From NCBI RefSeq assembly GCF_046233715.1, contig NZ_JBJNRJ010000010.1, positions 1-64,000 of the forward strand: 64,000 nucleotides of DNA. Reading direction: 5' to 3'. The position numbers were made by a program, and so were the translations under genes. Positions 16,169-24,308 of the stretch are shown one piece after another. This DNA comes from Trujillonella humicola (GTDB lineage: Bacteria; Actinomycetota; Actinomycetes; Mycobacteriales; Geodermatophilaceae). Positions within the stretch are counted from its first letter, which is position 1. Each line of letters opens with the position of its first letter. The notes under the pieces were generated by a model. That model was not told the DNA's origin. It made no database searches and was given only the letters and a program-made list of their open reading frames with translations.

Positions 16169-17518
16169 GTGCCGCCGCCAGGTCGGCCGGCCGGGCCCGT
16201 CGTCGAGCGGGCGGGGGCGGCCGACCTGGCGGTCCGCGCGATGAGCCGACGCGGCAGCGTCCCGATGCAGATGGCGGCGGTCCTCCTGCTCGGCCCCGGG
16301 CCGGGGGACCTCGCCGGCACCGTGGCGCAGTGGCTGGGCGCCGTACCCCGGCTGCGGCAGCGGCTGGTCCGCGTGCCGCCCGGTGCCGGCCGTCCGGTGT
16401 GGGCCGACGACCCGGACGACGACCCCCGAGCGCACGTGCAGGAGGTGGCCTGCCCTCCGCCGGGTGACGAGCAGGCTCTGCTGGACCTCGCCACCGGGCT
16501 GGTGAGCGATCCGCTGCCGGCCGACCGTCCGGGCTGGCGGGCGGTGGTCGTGCCCGGACTGGACGGCGGGCGGACCGGCCTGGTCGTCGTCCTGTCGCAC
16601 GTGCTCGCCGACGGCATCGGCGGTCTCGCGCTGCTCGCCGGCCTGGTGGACGGCGGGTCGCCGTCGACGCCGGCACCGCCGCACCCGCGGCCCCCGTACC
16701 GCGTCCTCGCTGCCGACGCCTGGGCCGGCCGGCTGCGGGCGGTGCGGCGCTGGCGCAGCGGCGCCCGGCAGCTGGGGGCCGCCGTCCGGGCGGCGCGGGG
16801 GCTGCACGCGCCCCCCGCCCAGCCGTGCTCGTTGCTGGCCCCGACCGGACCGCGGACCCGGGCGGCCGCGGTCCACGTGGACCTCGCGCAGCTGCGGACG
16901 GCCGCGCACCGGGCCGGCGGCACCGTGAACGACGCGCTCCTGGTCGCGGTGGCCGGCGCGCTGGGCGAGCTCCTGGCGGGTCGCGGCGAGTCGGTCGACC
17001 CCCTCGTCGTCACCGTCGTCGTCTCGGCGAGGCCGGCCGCCGGTACCGACCGGATGGGCAACGCGAACGCCCCTCTGGTCGTCGCCGTCCCGACGACCGG
17101 GGACCCAGCCGGGCGGCTGCGCCGGTTCGCCGGCACGGTCCGGGGCGCGCGGGGAACCGCCACCGGGCCGCCGCTCCCCGCCCTGCTCGGGCCGGTCTTC
17201 CGGGTGCTCGCGGCGGCCGGCGGCTACCGCTGGTACCTGCGGCGCCAGCGGCGCTTCCACACGCTGGTCAGCAACGTGCCCGGCCCCGACCGGCCGTTGC
17301 AGCTGGCCGGCCGGCCGGTCGAGGCGGTCCTGCCGCTGGCCGCGGGGGAGTCGGGGAACGTCACCGTCGCCTTCGGCGCGCTGTCCTACGCCGGCACGCT
17401 CACCGTCACGGTCGTCGCCGACGCCGACCGGGTGCCCGACCTGCCCGTCCTGGTGGCCGCGCTGCGGGGTCAGGTCGACGCGCTGCTCCACCCGGCGTCG
17501 CCGGGTGCGTCCCGGTGA
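16169..17518 (+). CDS. Wax-ester synthase/diacylglycerol acyltransferase-like protein
   Basis: About 449 residues of the WS/DGAT (Tgs1-like) family, which makes triacylglycerol or wax esters from acyl-CoA. Family features are the N-terminal PMQMAAVLLLG, RLRQRLVRVP, the WRAVVVPGL strand, the active-site motif written here as SHVLADG (family HHxxxDG, first His replaced by Ser while the catalytic second His is kept), GTVNDALLVAVAGAL, and the C-terminal NVPGP signature. The GTG at 16169 was chosen as the first in-frame start after the USP stop; an internal ATG at residue 29 is possible. In M. tuberculosis tgs1 belongs to the DosR regulon, which fits the USP neighbour and the boxes upstream. Confidence 0.8.
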   Translation: MPPPGRPAGPVVERAGAADLAVRAMSRRGSVPMQMAAVLLLGPGPGDLAGTVAQWLGAVPRLRQRLVRVPPGAGRPVWADDPDDDPRAHVQEVACPPPGDEQALLDLATGLVSDPLPADRPGWRAVVVPGLDGGRTGLVVVLSHVLADGIGGLALLAGLVDGGSPSTPAPPHPRPPYRVLAADAWAGRLRAVRRWRSGARQLGAAVRAARGLHAPPAQPCSLLAPTGPRTRAAAVHVDLAQLRTAAHRAGGTVNDALLVAVAGALGELLAGRGESVDPLVVTVVVSARPAAGTDRMGNANAPLVVAVPTTGDPAGRLRRFAGTVRGARGTATGPPLPALLGPVFRVLAAAGGYRWYLRRQRRFHTLVSNVPGPDRPLQLAGRPVEAVLPLAAGESGNVTVAFGALSYAGTLTVTVVADADRVPDLPVLVAALRGQVDALLHPASPGASR

Positions 17519-17556
17519 GCGGGGTCGGCGCCCCCGTCGCCGACCGCCCGGCCGGC

Positions 17557-18483
17557 TCAGGCATCGTCCCGCAGCGGCACGACCGCCACCGGGCAGGGCA
17601 CGCGGTGCAGGACCCCGTGCGTGGTCGAACCCAGCCGGGCCAGCAGCCGTCGGGGCCGGTGGCCGAGGACGAGCAGCGACGCGGCGCCCGCGGCCTCGCG
17701 CAGCGCGGGCACGGCGCGCTCGCGGACGACGACCTCCCGGATCTCCAGGCCCGGCGCCCGCTCCCGCCAGGGGGCCACGACCTCCGCCAGGTGCCGGCGC
17801 CGCACGGCCTCGACCGCCGGCCAGTCCACGAGCCCGCCGAAGCGGCCCAGCGCGGCCTCCAGGCCGGCGTCGCGCCAGGCGTGCACGACGTCGAGCCGGG
17901 CGCCCCGGGCCTGCGCCTCGGCCACGGCGAAGGCCAGCACCTCCTCGTGCCCGGGCAACCCGTCGACCCCGGCGACGACCGGGGCGCCGTCGGCCGGGAC
18001 CGGCTCGGCGGGCAGCACGACCACCGGGCAGCGGGCGTGCTGCACCACCGCGCCGGCGGTCGAGCCGAGGAGCAGCCCGGGGAGCCGGCCGATGCCGGTC
18101 GTGCCGATGACGAGGAGGGCCGCCTGTGCGGAGAGCGCGAGCAGCCCGTCGACCGGGTGGTCGTCGACGACCTCGGCCGTGACGCCGGCCAGGCCCGTCT
18201 CCGCGCGGACGGTCTCGGCCGCCGCCTCCACCAGCCGGGCGGCGCTCTGCCGGAACTCCGCGCGCGCCTCGGCCGACGACACCGGCAGCGCGTCGTCCCC
18301 GGTGCTCCACGGCGTCACGTGCACGAGGAGGAGGGGCAGCCCGCGCCGCCGCGCCTCGCCGGCGGCGAGGAGGGCGGCGCGGACCGCGTCCTCGGAGCCG
18401 TCGACGCCGACGACGACGCGGCCCCCCGGCGCGGCGGCGTGGTCGGGGACGGCGGGCGGGGGGACGGCGTCGTTGCTCGGCAT
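17557..18483 (-). CDS. Tandem-domain universal stress protein
   Basis: A 308-residue two-domain USP. Domain 1 (about 22-155) has VVVGVDGSEDA and the ATP loop GTTGIGRLPGLLLGSTAG. Domain 2 (about 166-305) begins VVAGVDGLPGH, but its loop reads GHRPRRLLARLGSTTHG, without the G-x2-G spacing, so only the first domain is likely to bind nucleotide. It is convergent with the acyltransferase gene and divergent from the zinc alcohol dehydrogenase, with two DosR-like boxes in the shared spacer. The ATG at 18481-18483 is the first good start. Confidence 0.9.
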   Translation of the reverse strand: MPSNDAVPPPAVPDHAAAPGGRVVVGVDGSEDAVRAALLAAGEARRRGLPLLLVHVTPWSTGDDALPVSSAEARAEFRQSAARLVEAAAETVRAETGLAGVTAEVVDDHPVDGLLALSAQAALLVIGTTGIGRLPGLLLGSTAGAVVQHARCPVVVLPAEPVPADGAPVVAGVDGLPGHEEVLAFAVAEAQARGARLDVVHAWRDAGLEAALGRFGGLVDWPAVEAVRRRHLAEVVAPWRERAPGLEIREVVVRERAVPALREAAGAASLLVLGHRPRRLLARLGSTTHGVLHRVPCPVAVVPLRDDA

Positions 18484-18544
18484 GCCGCCATCCTGACCGG
18501 CCGCCGCCGTCCCGGGGAGCGCGGGCCGAGCGGCCCGGCCCGGG

Positions 18545-18558
18545 GGGACCTCCGTCAC
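18545..18558 (+). promoter_or_regulatory. DosR-like box E1 (GGGACCTCCGTCAC)
   Basis: GGGAC-N4-GTCAC, in the divergent spacer between a USP and the zinc alcohol dehydrogenase, 60 bases before the dehydrogenase ATG. Confidence 0.4.
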
Positions 18559-18560
18559 CT

Positions 18561-18574
18561 GGGACCGGAGCCGC
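18561..18574 (+). promoter_or_regulatory. Weak DosR-like box E2 (GGGACCGGAGCCGC)
   Basis: Adjacent to E1 with only two bases between them. The second half is imperfect. A pair at this spacing could bind two dimers side by side. Confidence 0.3.
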
Positions 18575-18618
18575 ACCGGGGGTGGACTGGGCGTACCGAC
18601 GACCGAGGGGAGACCGCC

Positions 18619-19656
18619 ATGCAGGCGCTCGTGTACTACGGCCCGGGCAAGCGCAGCTGGGAGGAGGTGCCCGACCCGCGGATCGAGGACCCCGAGGACG
18701 CCGTCGTCCGCGTCGACGGCTTCACCATCTGCGGCACGGACCTGCACATCCTGCGCGGTGACGTCCCCGAGGTACCGCCGGGCACCGTGCTCGGCCACGA
18801 GGCGGTCGGCACCGTGACCGAGGTCGGGCCCGGCGTGCGCACGGTCGCGGTGGGGGACCGGGTGCTGGTCTCCTGCATCACCGCGTGCGGGAGGTGCCGG
18901 TACTGCGTCGAGGGCCGGTACGGGCAGTGCCTCGGCGGCGGGGGCTGGATCCTCGGGCACACCACCCACGGGGTCCAGGCCGACGCGGTCCGGGTGCCGT
19001 TCGCCGACGGGTCGGTGCACCGGCTGCCCGAGGGGGTCGACGACGTCGCGGCGCTGATGCTGGCCGACATCCTGCCCACCTCCTACGAGGTGGGTGCCCT
19101 CAACGGCGCGGTCCGTCCCGGCGACACCGTGGTCATCGTCGGCGCCGGGCCGATCGGCCTGGCGGCGGTCATGACCGCCGGCCTCTACACGCCGCAGCAG
19201 ATCGTCGTCGTCGACCCCGTGGAGGCCCGCCGCTCCGCCGCGACGTCGCTGGGTGCCGAGCTGGTCCTCTCCCCGGACGACGACGTCGTGGCGCGGGTGC
19301 GGGAGATCACCGGCGGGCTGGGCGCCGACGTCGGCATCGAGGCGGTCGGCATCCCCGGCACGTTCGACCTGGCGGTGGACGTCGTCCGTCCCGGCGGGCG
19401 CGTGGCGAACGTCGGCGTGCACGGCAAGCCGACGACGCTGCACCTGGAGGACCTCTGGATCCGCGACGTCACGATCACCACCGGGCTGGTGGACACGAAC
19501 TCCACGCCGATGCTGCTGCGCATGCTGCAGGCGGGGAAGCTCGACGCCGGCCGCATCGTCACGCACCGCTTCGGCTTCGACGAGGTGCCGCAGGCCTACG
19601 ACCTGTTCGGCGACCCGGTGGCCTCCGGCGCGCTCAAGGTCGCCGTCCTGCGGTGA
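18619..19656 (+). CDS. Zinc-dependent alcohol dehydrogenase (MDR family)
   Basis: A 345-residue medium-chain dehydrogenase, which would interconvert alcohols and aldehydes with NAD(P). The catalytic zinc ligands are visible as Cys in TICGTDLHI and His/Glu in GHEAVG; the structural zinc site is the four-Cys stretch CGRCRYCVEGRYGQC; the Rossmann motif is VGAGPIGLAA followed by VVVDPVEARR (Asp at the end of strand two favours NAD). It looks like the ADH group often labelled alcohol dehydrogenase or (R,R)-butanediol-like dehydrogenase; the substrate is not fixed by sequence. ATG after GAGGGGAGA. Two DosR-like boxes precede it. Confidence 0.9.
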   Translation: MQALVYYGPGKRSWEEVPDPRIEDPEDAVVRVDGFTICGTDLHILRGDVPEVPPGTVLGHEAVGTVTEVGPGVRTVAVGDRVLVSCITACGRCRYCVEGRYGQCLGGGGWILGHTTHGVQADAVRVPFADGSVHRLPEGVDDVAALMLADILPTSYEVGALNGAVRPGDTVVIVGAGPIGLAAVMTAGLYTPQQIVVVDPVEARRSAATSLGAELVLSPDDDVVARVREITGGLGADVGIEAVGIPGTFDLAVDVVRPGGRVANVGVHGKPTTLHLEDLWIRDVTITTGLVDTNSTPMLLRMLQAGKLDAGRIVTHRFGFDEVPQAYDLFGDPVASGALKVAVLR

Positions 19657-19697
19657 GGTCCGGCCGGCCGGGTCACGCGGCCCGGCCGGCGGGCCCG

Positions 19698-20375
19698 TCA
19701 GGTGCGGACACCGAGCGCGGCGAGGTCGGCCGCCGTGGTGGCCTCCGCCCGGCGCTTGACGCCCCGCAGCATCTGGCGGGACATGACGAAGTCGGCCGGG
19801 ACGACCGCCACGACGTAGCCCGCCTCGACCCAGCGGGGCCACAGCCGCAGCCGGCTCCGGAGCAGGAACCGGGTGCGCCCACCGGGCAGCGGCTCGAGGA
19901 CGAAGGCCCAGCTCCAGTCGATACCCGCCGCATGGCGTTGCGCCCAGCCCGGCGGCAGGTGCTCGCGGGAGTGCAGCACCAGGCAGCGGTCGCGCTCGAC
20001 GCGGCGGACGACGAACGCGCACTCCGCTTCCGGCGGCCCGTCCAGGATCCGGTCGCCGGGGGCGAGGCGCTGCCACTCCGGCACCAGCCGGTCGGCGCTG
20101 GGGCCGTTGGCGGGGAAGAGCAGCCGGTCGACCCAGCGGGCGGTGTACCACTGCCCGCGACCCCAGCCCATCTGCACCAGCCACGGCCAGACGTGCCCCG
20201 GCGGCGCGTCGATCGTGATGGCGTGGGTCGTGGTCGCCTGCGGGGAGGGGCACAGGTCGTCGCCGGGCAGCAGGCGCCGGCGCTCCGCCCGGGTCGCGCC
20301 GGCGGTCCGGCCCAGCCACTGCAGCGCCGCGTAGCCCGCCCCGAGGGCGGCCGCCGACGCCAGGCTCCACCGCAT
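19698..20375 (-). CDS. SRPBCC/polyketide-cyclase-like protein
   Basis: A 225-residue protein with a short N-terminal hydrophobic segment, then a START-like (SRPBCC) fold: THAITIDAPPGHVWPWLVQMGWGRGQWY is the usual first strand and helix of this group, and WAFVLEPLPGGRTRFLLRSR is the late strand pair. Such proteins bind hydrophobic ligands. No catalytic residue can be named. It is convergent with the dehydrogenase and lies just downstream of a possible 33-codon reading frame. Confidence 0.7.
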   Translation of the reverse strand: MRWSLASAAALGAGYAALQWLGRTAGATRAERRRLLPGDDLCPSPQATTTHAITIDAPPGHVWPWLVQMGWGRGQWYTARWVDRLLFPANGPSADRLVPEWQRLAPGDRILDGPPEAECAFVVRRVERDRCLVLHSREHLPPGWAQRHAAGIDWSWAFVLEPLPGGRTRFLLRSRLRLWPRWVEAGYVVAVVPADFVMSRQMLRGVKRRAEATTAADLAALGVRT

Positions 20376-20389
20376 CGTGCGGCCGGCGA

Positions 20390-20491
20390 TCAGGCCATGC
20401 CGCTGCCGGCCGAGCCCCCGCCGGCGAGAGCCCGGGCGGCGGCGGCACGGGCGGCGGAACGGAGCGGCGATCGGGTGCTGCGACGGCTCAC
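20390..20491 (-). CDS. Possible 33-residue basic peptide
   Basis: A GTG with a strong GAGGAGGA ribosome site opens 33 codons rich in Arg, Ala and Ser, ending 14 bases before the SRPBCC start. The good ribosome site is the only real support. It could be a small upstream gene that is coupled to the SRPBCC gene, or a chance reading frame in GC-rich DNA. Confidence 0.3.
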   Translation of the reverse strand: MSRRSTRSPLRSAARAAAARALAGGGSAGSGMA

Positions 20492-20619
20492 GGGTCCTCC
20501 TCGGTCCGGTCCGGGGGGCCAGCCTCGCCGGGTGCGCCGCCGCCGGGCCAGGGCCGGGGGTCCCGGCGGGGTGGGCCGTCCGGCGCAGGCACCGGCGGCC
20601 CGCGCCGGCCGGCCCGCGC

Positions 20620-21645
20620 TCACCCGACCCGCTGCCGGCCGCGCCGCGGCAGCAGCGGCTCGGTGTCGGCGAGCTCGGCCTCGGTCGCCGCGCGGAACGG
20701 CGGGGCCACGGGCGCCGGGACGGCGCGGCGGCTCTGCCCGCGGGTGGCGCGCAGGCTGGCCGCGACCGCGACCCCCAGGATCGTGGCGATGACGGCCAGG
20801 CTGATCGTCGTCGGGATGTAGTAGACGTCGATCTTGAGCAGCATCTTGACGCCCACCCACATGAGCACCAGCGCCAGGCCGACCTTGAGGTAGACGAAGC
20901 GGTGGATGAGGTCGGCCAGCAGGAAGTACATCGCCCGCAGGCCCAGGATGGCGAAGGCGTTGGCGGTGAAGACGAGGAACGTCTCGTCGGTGACGGCGAA
21001 GATCGCCGGGATCGAGTCGACGGCGAAGACGACGTCGGTGACCTCCACGAGGACCAGGACGGCCAGCAGCGGGGTGGCGACGAGCCGGCCGGCGCGGCGG
21101 ACCAGGAAGCGCTGGCCGTGGTAGGCGTCGGTCATGGGCACGTAGCGGCGGAACAGCCGCAGGGTGCGTGACCGGGCGGGGTCGATGTGCTCGTCGCGCT
21201 GGCGGAGCATCCGCCAGCCGGTCCACAGCAGGAACGCGGCGAACAGGTAGAGGACCGCGCCGAAGCTGGCGATCAGGGCCGACCCGCCGGCGATGAACAG
21301 CCCGCGGAGGACCAGGGCGCCGAGCACGCCCAGGAACAGGACCCGGTGCTGGTACTCACGGGGGACGGCGAAGTAGGTGAAGATGATCGCCCAGACGAAC
21401 ACGTTGTCGACGGCGAGCGACTTCTCGATCAGGTAGCCGGCGTAGTACTGCTGGCCGAACTCGGCGCCGTGAGCCCACCACACCCACGCGCCGAAGCCCA
21501 CGCCGATCGCCACCCACACCGCCGACCACAGCGCGGCCTCGCGGACGGCGATGATGTGCGCCCGCCGGTGGGCGAACAGGTCGACGGCGAGCATGACGAC
21601 GATCAGGCCCAGCACCGCGAGCCACAGCCAGGTGGGGACGTCCAC
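20620..21645 (-). CDS. TerC family integral membrane protein
   Basis: A 341-residue protein with about nine spans, of the TerC/Alx family, linked in other bacteria to tellurite resistance and manganese export. Signatures include GYLIEKSLAVDNVFVWAI with the acidic membrane residues E and D, and the matching VEVTDVVFAVDSIPAIFAVT in the second half, which together form the internal duplication of the family. GTG start after GGAGGAGAG. No partner tellurite genes are present nearby. Metal-ion export is the likely role. Confidence 0.9.
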   Translation of the reverse strand: MDVPTWLWLAVLGLIVVMLAVDLFAHRRAHIIAVREAALWSAVWVAIGVGFGAWVWWAHGAEFGQQYYAGYLIEKSLAVDNVFVWAIIFTYFAVPREYQHRVLFLGVLGALVLRGLFIAGGSALIASFGAVLYLFAAFLLWTGWRMLRQRDEHIDPARSRTLRLFRRYVPMTDAYHGQRFLVRRAGRLVATPLLAVLVLVEVTDVVFAVDSIPAIFAVTDETFLVFTANAFAILGLRAMYFLLADLIHRFVYLKVGLALVLMWVGVKMLLKIDVYYIPTTISLAVIATILGVAVAASLRATRGQSRRAVPAPVAPPFRAATEAELADTEPLLPRRGRQRVG

Positions 21646-21938
21646 GGATCTCTCCTCCGGTCGGACCGACCGGAGGTCTCTCCCGGCGCCGGCCGCGAGC
21701 CGGTGCCCGCCCCGCCGAGCCCCTCCCGCGGGGCCGTACTGACGACGGGGCGCTCTGGGGGTACTCCCCTCCGGGGACAAGTGAAGCAGGTTTCTCACGT
21801 CGCTGCCAGCGGGTGCAGCCACGGCCGTTCGGTCCGCGGAGCAGGGACCCTCGACCGCAGCCGGTGGCCGAGGGACGTCGTTGGCTGGCCCACGGACCCG
21901 CCGGAGGCGCCGGTGGGCCGGCAGGGGAGAGGACCACC

Positions 21939-22463
21939 ATGACGACGCCAGCGACGCCACCGTCACCCGGTCGGCCGGACCCGGCTCCGCCGTTCGCGCA
22001 GGCATCCCCGGCCGGCGCCGCGGGGTACGCGCCCATGCCGGAGGTCCCCGGACTCGCTCCCTACGGGCAGCCGGCCGGACGGTCCGACGGGCCACCCGGC
22101 CGGCTGCGCCCCACGGGGATGACCATCCTGCTGGTCGTCGTGACCCTGGGGATCTGGGCGCTCGTCTACTACTTCCAGGTCCACGAGGAGATGCGCCGGC
22201 ACAGCGGGCAGGGGCTGGGCGGTGTCTGGGCGCTCGTCATCGCGCTGATCTTCGGCCTGGTCAACCCGTTCCTGCTCAGCGACGAGGTGGGCCGGCTCTA
22301 CGAGCGGCGCGGGCAGGACAAGCCGGTCAGTGCGCTGACCGCCCTGTGGTTCTTCCCGGGGATGCTGATCCTCGTCGGACCGTTCATCTGGTTCGTCCGG
22401 ACCAACCGGGCGCTCAACGCGTACTGGCAGTCCCTCGGCGTCCGCGAGACGACGCTCGTCTGA
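21939..22463 (+). CDS. DUF4234 membrane protein
   Basis: A 174-residue protein: a disordered proline/alanine-rich N-terminus of about 55 residues, then a DUF4234-like region with spans near residues 63-82, 93-115 and 130-155 and the motif FQVHEEMRRHSGQG. The end of the domain has RTNRALNAYWQSLG. Function is unknown for the family. The ATG follows GGGGAGAGGA. It is divergent from terC and convergent with the cstR-like gene. Confidence 0.75.
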   Translation: MTTPATPPSPGRPDPAPPFAQASPAGAAGYAPMPEVPGLAPYGQPAGRSDGPPGRLRPTGMTILLVVVTLGIWALVYYFQVHEEMRRHSGQGLGGVWALVIALIFGLVNPFLLSDEVGRLYERRGQDKPVSALTALWFFPGMLILVGPFIWFVRTNRALNAYWQSLGVRETTLV

Positions 22464-22489
22464 CGAGCCACCCCCGGCCATCTCGGCGG

Positions 22490-22756
22490 TCAGGCCAGGG
22501 AGAGGAAGAGCTTCTCCAGCCGGACGCGGTCGACGCCGCTGCCCTCGGTGCCGGCGGTGATGCACTGCTCGAGGCCCGTGGCGATGATGGCGAAGCCGGC
22601 CTTGTCCAGCGCCCGGGACACGGCGGCGAGCTGGGTGACCACGTCCTCGCAGTCGCGGCCGGCCTCGAGCATGCGGATCACGCCGGCCAGCTGCCCCTCC
22701 GCCCGGCGCAGGCGCTTGACCACGTCCCCGACGACCGAGGCGTTCTCCAGCTGCAC
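22490..22756 (-). CDS. cstR: CsoR-family repressor lacking the metal His (CstR-like persulfide sensor)
   Basis: An 88-residue all-helical CsoR/FrmR-family DNA-binding protein. In copper-sensing CsoR the ligands are Cys36, His61 and Cys65 (M. tuberculosis numbering); here Cys36 and Cys65 are kept, while position 61 is Gly. Two cysteines without the His is the pattern of CstR, which senses persulfides through Cys-Cys sulfur bridges. The neighbours agree: a TauE/SafE exporter, two rhodaneses and an MBL-rhodanese follow on the same strand. GTG start after GGAGGAGGACC. A G-tract operator candidate lies just upstream, and a near-perfect one heads the sulfur genes at 26079. The symbol is by analogy. 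Confidence 0.78.
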   Translation of the reverse strand: MQLENASVVGDVVKRLRRAEGQLAGVIRMLEAGRDCEDVVTQLAAVSRALDKAGFAIIATGLEQCITAGTEGSGVDRVRLEKLFLSLA

Positions 22757-22778
22757 GGGTCCTCCTCCCGGAGGGGCC

Positions 22779-22796
22779 GGTACCCCTCCCCGTATC
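22779..22796 (-). promoter_or_regulatory. Candidate CsoR/CstR operator before cstR
   Basis: On the minus strand ATACGGGGAGGGGTACC resembles the ATACCCC-N2-GGGGTAT operator type in its right half and flanks, but the left C-tract is replaced by G. It lies about 23 bases before the start codon, fitting autoregulation. Confidence 0.4.
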
Positions 22797-22852
22797 CGCG
22801 CCGGTGCAGCGCGCCGCGGCCACCGGGCATTCCCGCGCCGCCGGCGAGTCGC

Positions 22853-23725
22853 TCAGGCCCGCCCCGCCCGCAGCGCGCCGGCGCCGCGCAGCGGGCAGCG
22901 GGGGACCAGCGACCAGCAGGCCACTCCCGCGGCGGCGACGCCGAGCAGCGCCAGCAGCGCCGGCGCCCGCAGTCCGGCGGGTGCCTGCTGGACGAGCACG
23001 ACGGCGCCCATGACCAGGACGAACCAGCCGAAGCCGCGGCGGAGCACGTCGGCCGGCACCCGGTCGACCAGGCGGGCCCCGGCCAGGCTCCCGAGCACCG
23101 CGGCCGCGGTGACCGCGCCGGTCAGCGCCCAGTCGACCGGCACGGTGGTGAGGTAGCCGGCCAGCCCCGCGCCGGACTTCATCGCGATGACCACCAGGGA
23201 GGTGCCCACCGCCACGCCCATCGGCAGCCCACCGAGCAGCGCCAGCGCCGGCACCACGAGGAACCCTCCGCCCGCGCCGACCAGCCCGGTGACCAGGCCG
23301 ACCACCACGCCCTCCACCAGGACCGGCCCCACCGGCAGCTCGGCGTGCGGCCGAGCGGGGACGGCGGTGCGTCGTCCCCGGATCATCGCGACCGCGGTGG
23401 CGAGCATCATCAGCGCGAACCCGGCCAGCAGCAGCGGCCCGGGCAGGTGCCCGCCGAGGAGCCCCCCGCCGAACGCACCGACCATGCCCGCGAGCCCGAA
23501 CAGCAGCCCGGTCCGCCAGCGCACCCGGCCGGCGCGGGCGTGCCCGACAGCGCTCACCGCTGCCGTGACGCCGACGACCACCAGCGAGGCGGCGATCGCC
23601 TCCTTGGTCTCCATGCCGGCCACGTACACCAGCAGCGGGACCATGAGGATCGACCCGCCGCCGCCGAGCAGGCCCAGGGCCAGCCCGACGACGACGGCCA
23701 GGGCGAGGGTGAGCGCGAGGAGCAC
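22853..23725 (-). CDS. TauE/SafE family sulfite exporter-like membrane protein
   Basis: A 290-residue protein with eight to nine spans and two copies of the family motif: GLLGGGGSILMVPLLVY near residue 18 and GLVGAGGGFLVVPALALL near residue 150. TauE/SafE proteins export sulfite or sulfur-containing organics. In cst operons of Firmicutes a TauE follows the repressor, so this is probably the exit route for sulfite or thiosulfate made from persulfides. GTG start; the preceding rhodanese gene ends four bases upstream, so they are in one operon. Confidence 0.85.
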   Translation of the reverse strand: MLLALTLALAVVVGLALGLLGGGGSILMVPLLVYVAGMETKEAIAASLVVVGVTAAVSAVGHARAGRVRWRTGLLFGLAGMVGAFGGGLLGGHLPGPLLLAGFALMMLATAVAMIRGRRTAVPARPHAELPVGPVLVEGVVVGLVTGLVGAGGGFLVVPALALLGGLPMGVAVGTSLVVIAMKSGAGLAGYLTTVPVDWALTGAVTAAAVLGSLAGARLVDRVPADVLRRGFGWFVLVMGAVVLVQQAPAGLRAPALLALLGVAAAGVACWSLVPRCPLRGAGALRAGRA

Positions 23726-23729
23726 GAGG

Positions 23730-24308
23730 TCACCCCTGCCGGGTCAGCCGGTCCAGCGCCGAGCCCGCGGGCGTGGCGCCGCGCCGGTTCCACGGCATCC
23801 GGGCCAGCGCCGTGCCCATCGCGCAGGTGTTCGTCGCCGCCGCGACCACCAGCCCGCCGCCGACGGCGCCGGACAGCCACTTCGCCGCCGGTGCGACGGT
23901 GCTGGCGAGGATCCCGGCGAGCACGAGCGAACCGGCGGCCAGCCGGACCTGGCGCTCGAGCTCCCAGGTCCGGCGGCCCCTGTTCACCGCGCCGCCGGCG
24001 CGCTCCCAGTCCGCGATGCCGCCGCTGAGGACGGCGGGGGAGGCGAGGCCGGCGGACTGCAGGGCCTCCTGCGCCCGGCCGGCGCGGGCTCCCGAGCGGC
24101 ACACCAGGACGACGTCGTGGTGGTCGTCCAGCAGCCGGCACACGTCGTCCAGCGAGCCGCGCAGCTCGTCGAGGGGGACGTTGACCGCACCGGGGATGTG
24201 CCCGGCCTCGAACTCGGCCGGGGTGCGGACGTCGATCAGGGTCGGGAGCCGGTCGCCGGTCCCGCCGAGGCGTCCGGCGAGCGTGGGGGAGTCGACGGTC
24301 CGGCTCAC
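23730..24308 (-). CDS. Rhodanese with C-terminal DUF2892 membrane region
   Basis: A 192-residue protein. Residues 1-115 are a rhodanese domain with LIDVRTPAEFEAGHIPGAVNVP and the active-site loop CRSGARAGRA, so the catalytic Cys is present. Residues 125-185 hold two hydrophobic segments ending in TNTCAMGTALARMPWN, the YgaP/DUF2892 signature. Proteins of this build tether sulfurtransferase activity to the membrane. GTG start overlapping the stop of the MBL-rhodanese gene (GTGA), so the two are translationally coupled. Confidence 0.88.
   Translation of the reverse strand: MSRTVDSPTLAGRLGGTGDRLPTLIDVRTPAEFEAGHIPGAVNVPLDELRGSLDDVCRLLDDHHDVVLVCRSGARAGRAQEALQSAGLASPAVLSGGIADWERAGGAVNRGRRTWELERQVRLAAGSLVLAGILASTVAPAAKWLSGAVGGGLVVAAATNTCAMGTALARMPWNRRGATPAGSALDRLTRQG

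Noticed and set aside
21745..21790. Possible third CsoR/CstR operator (GGGGGTACTCCCCTCC) upstream of terC
   Set aside because: It does not form the ATACCCC...GGGGTAT inverted repeat and its gene context is unrelated.
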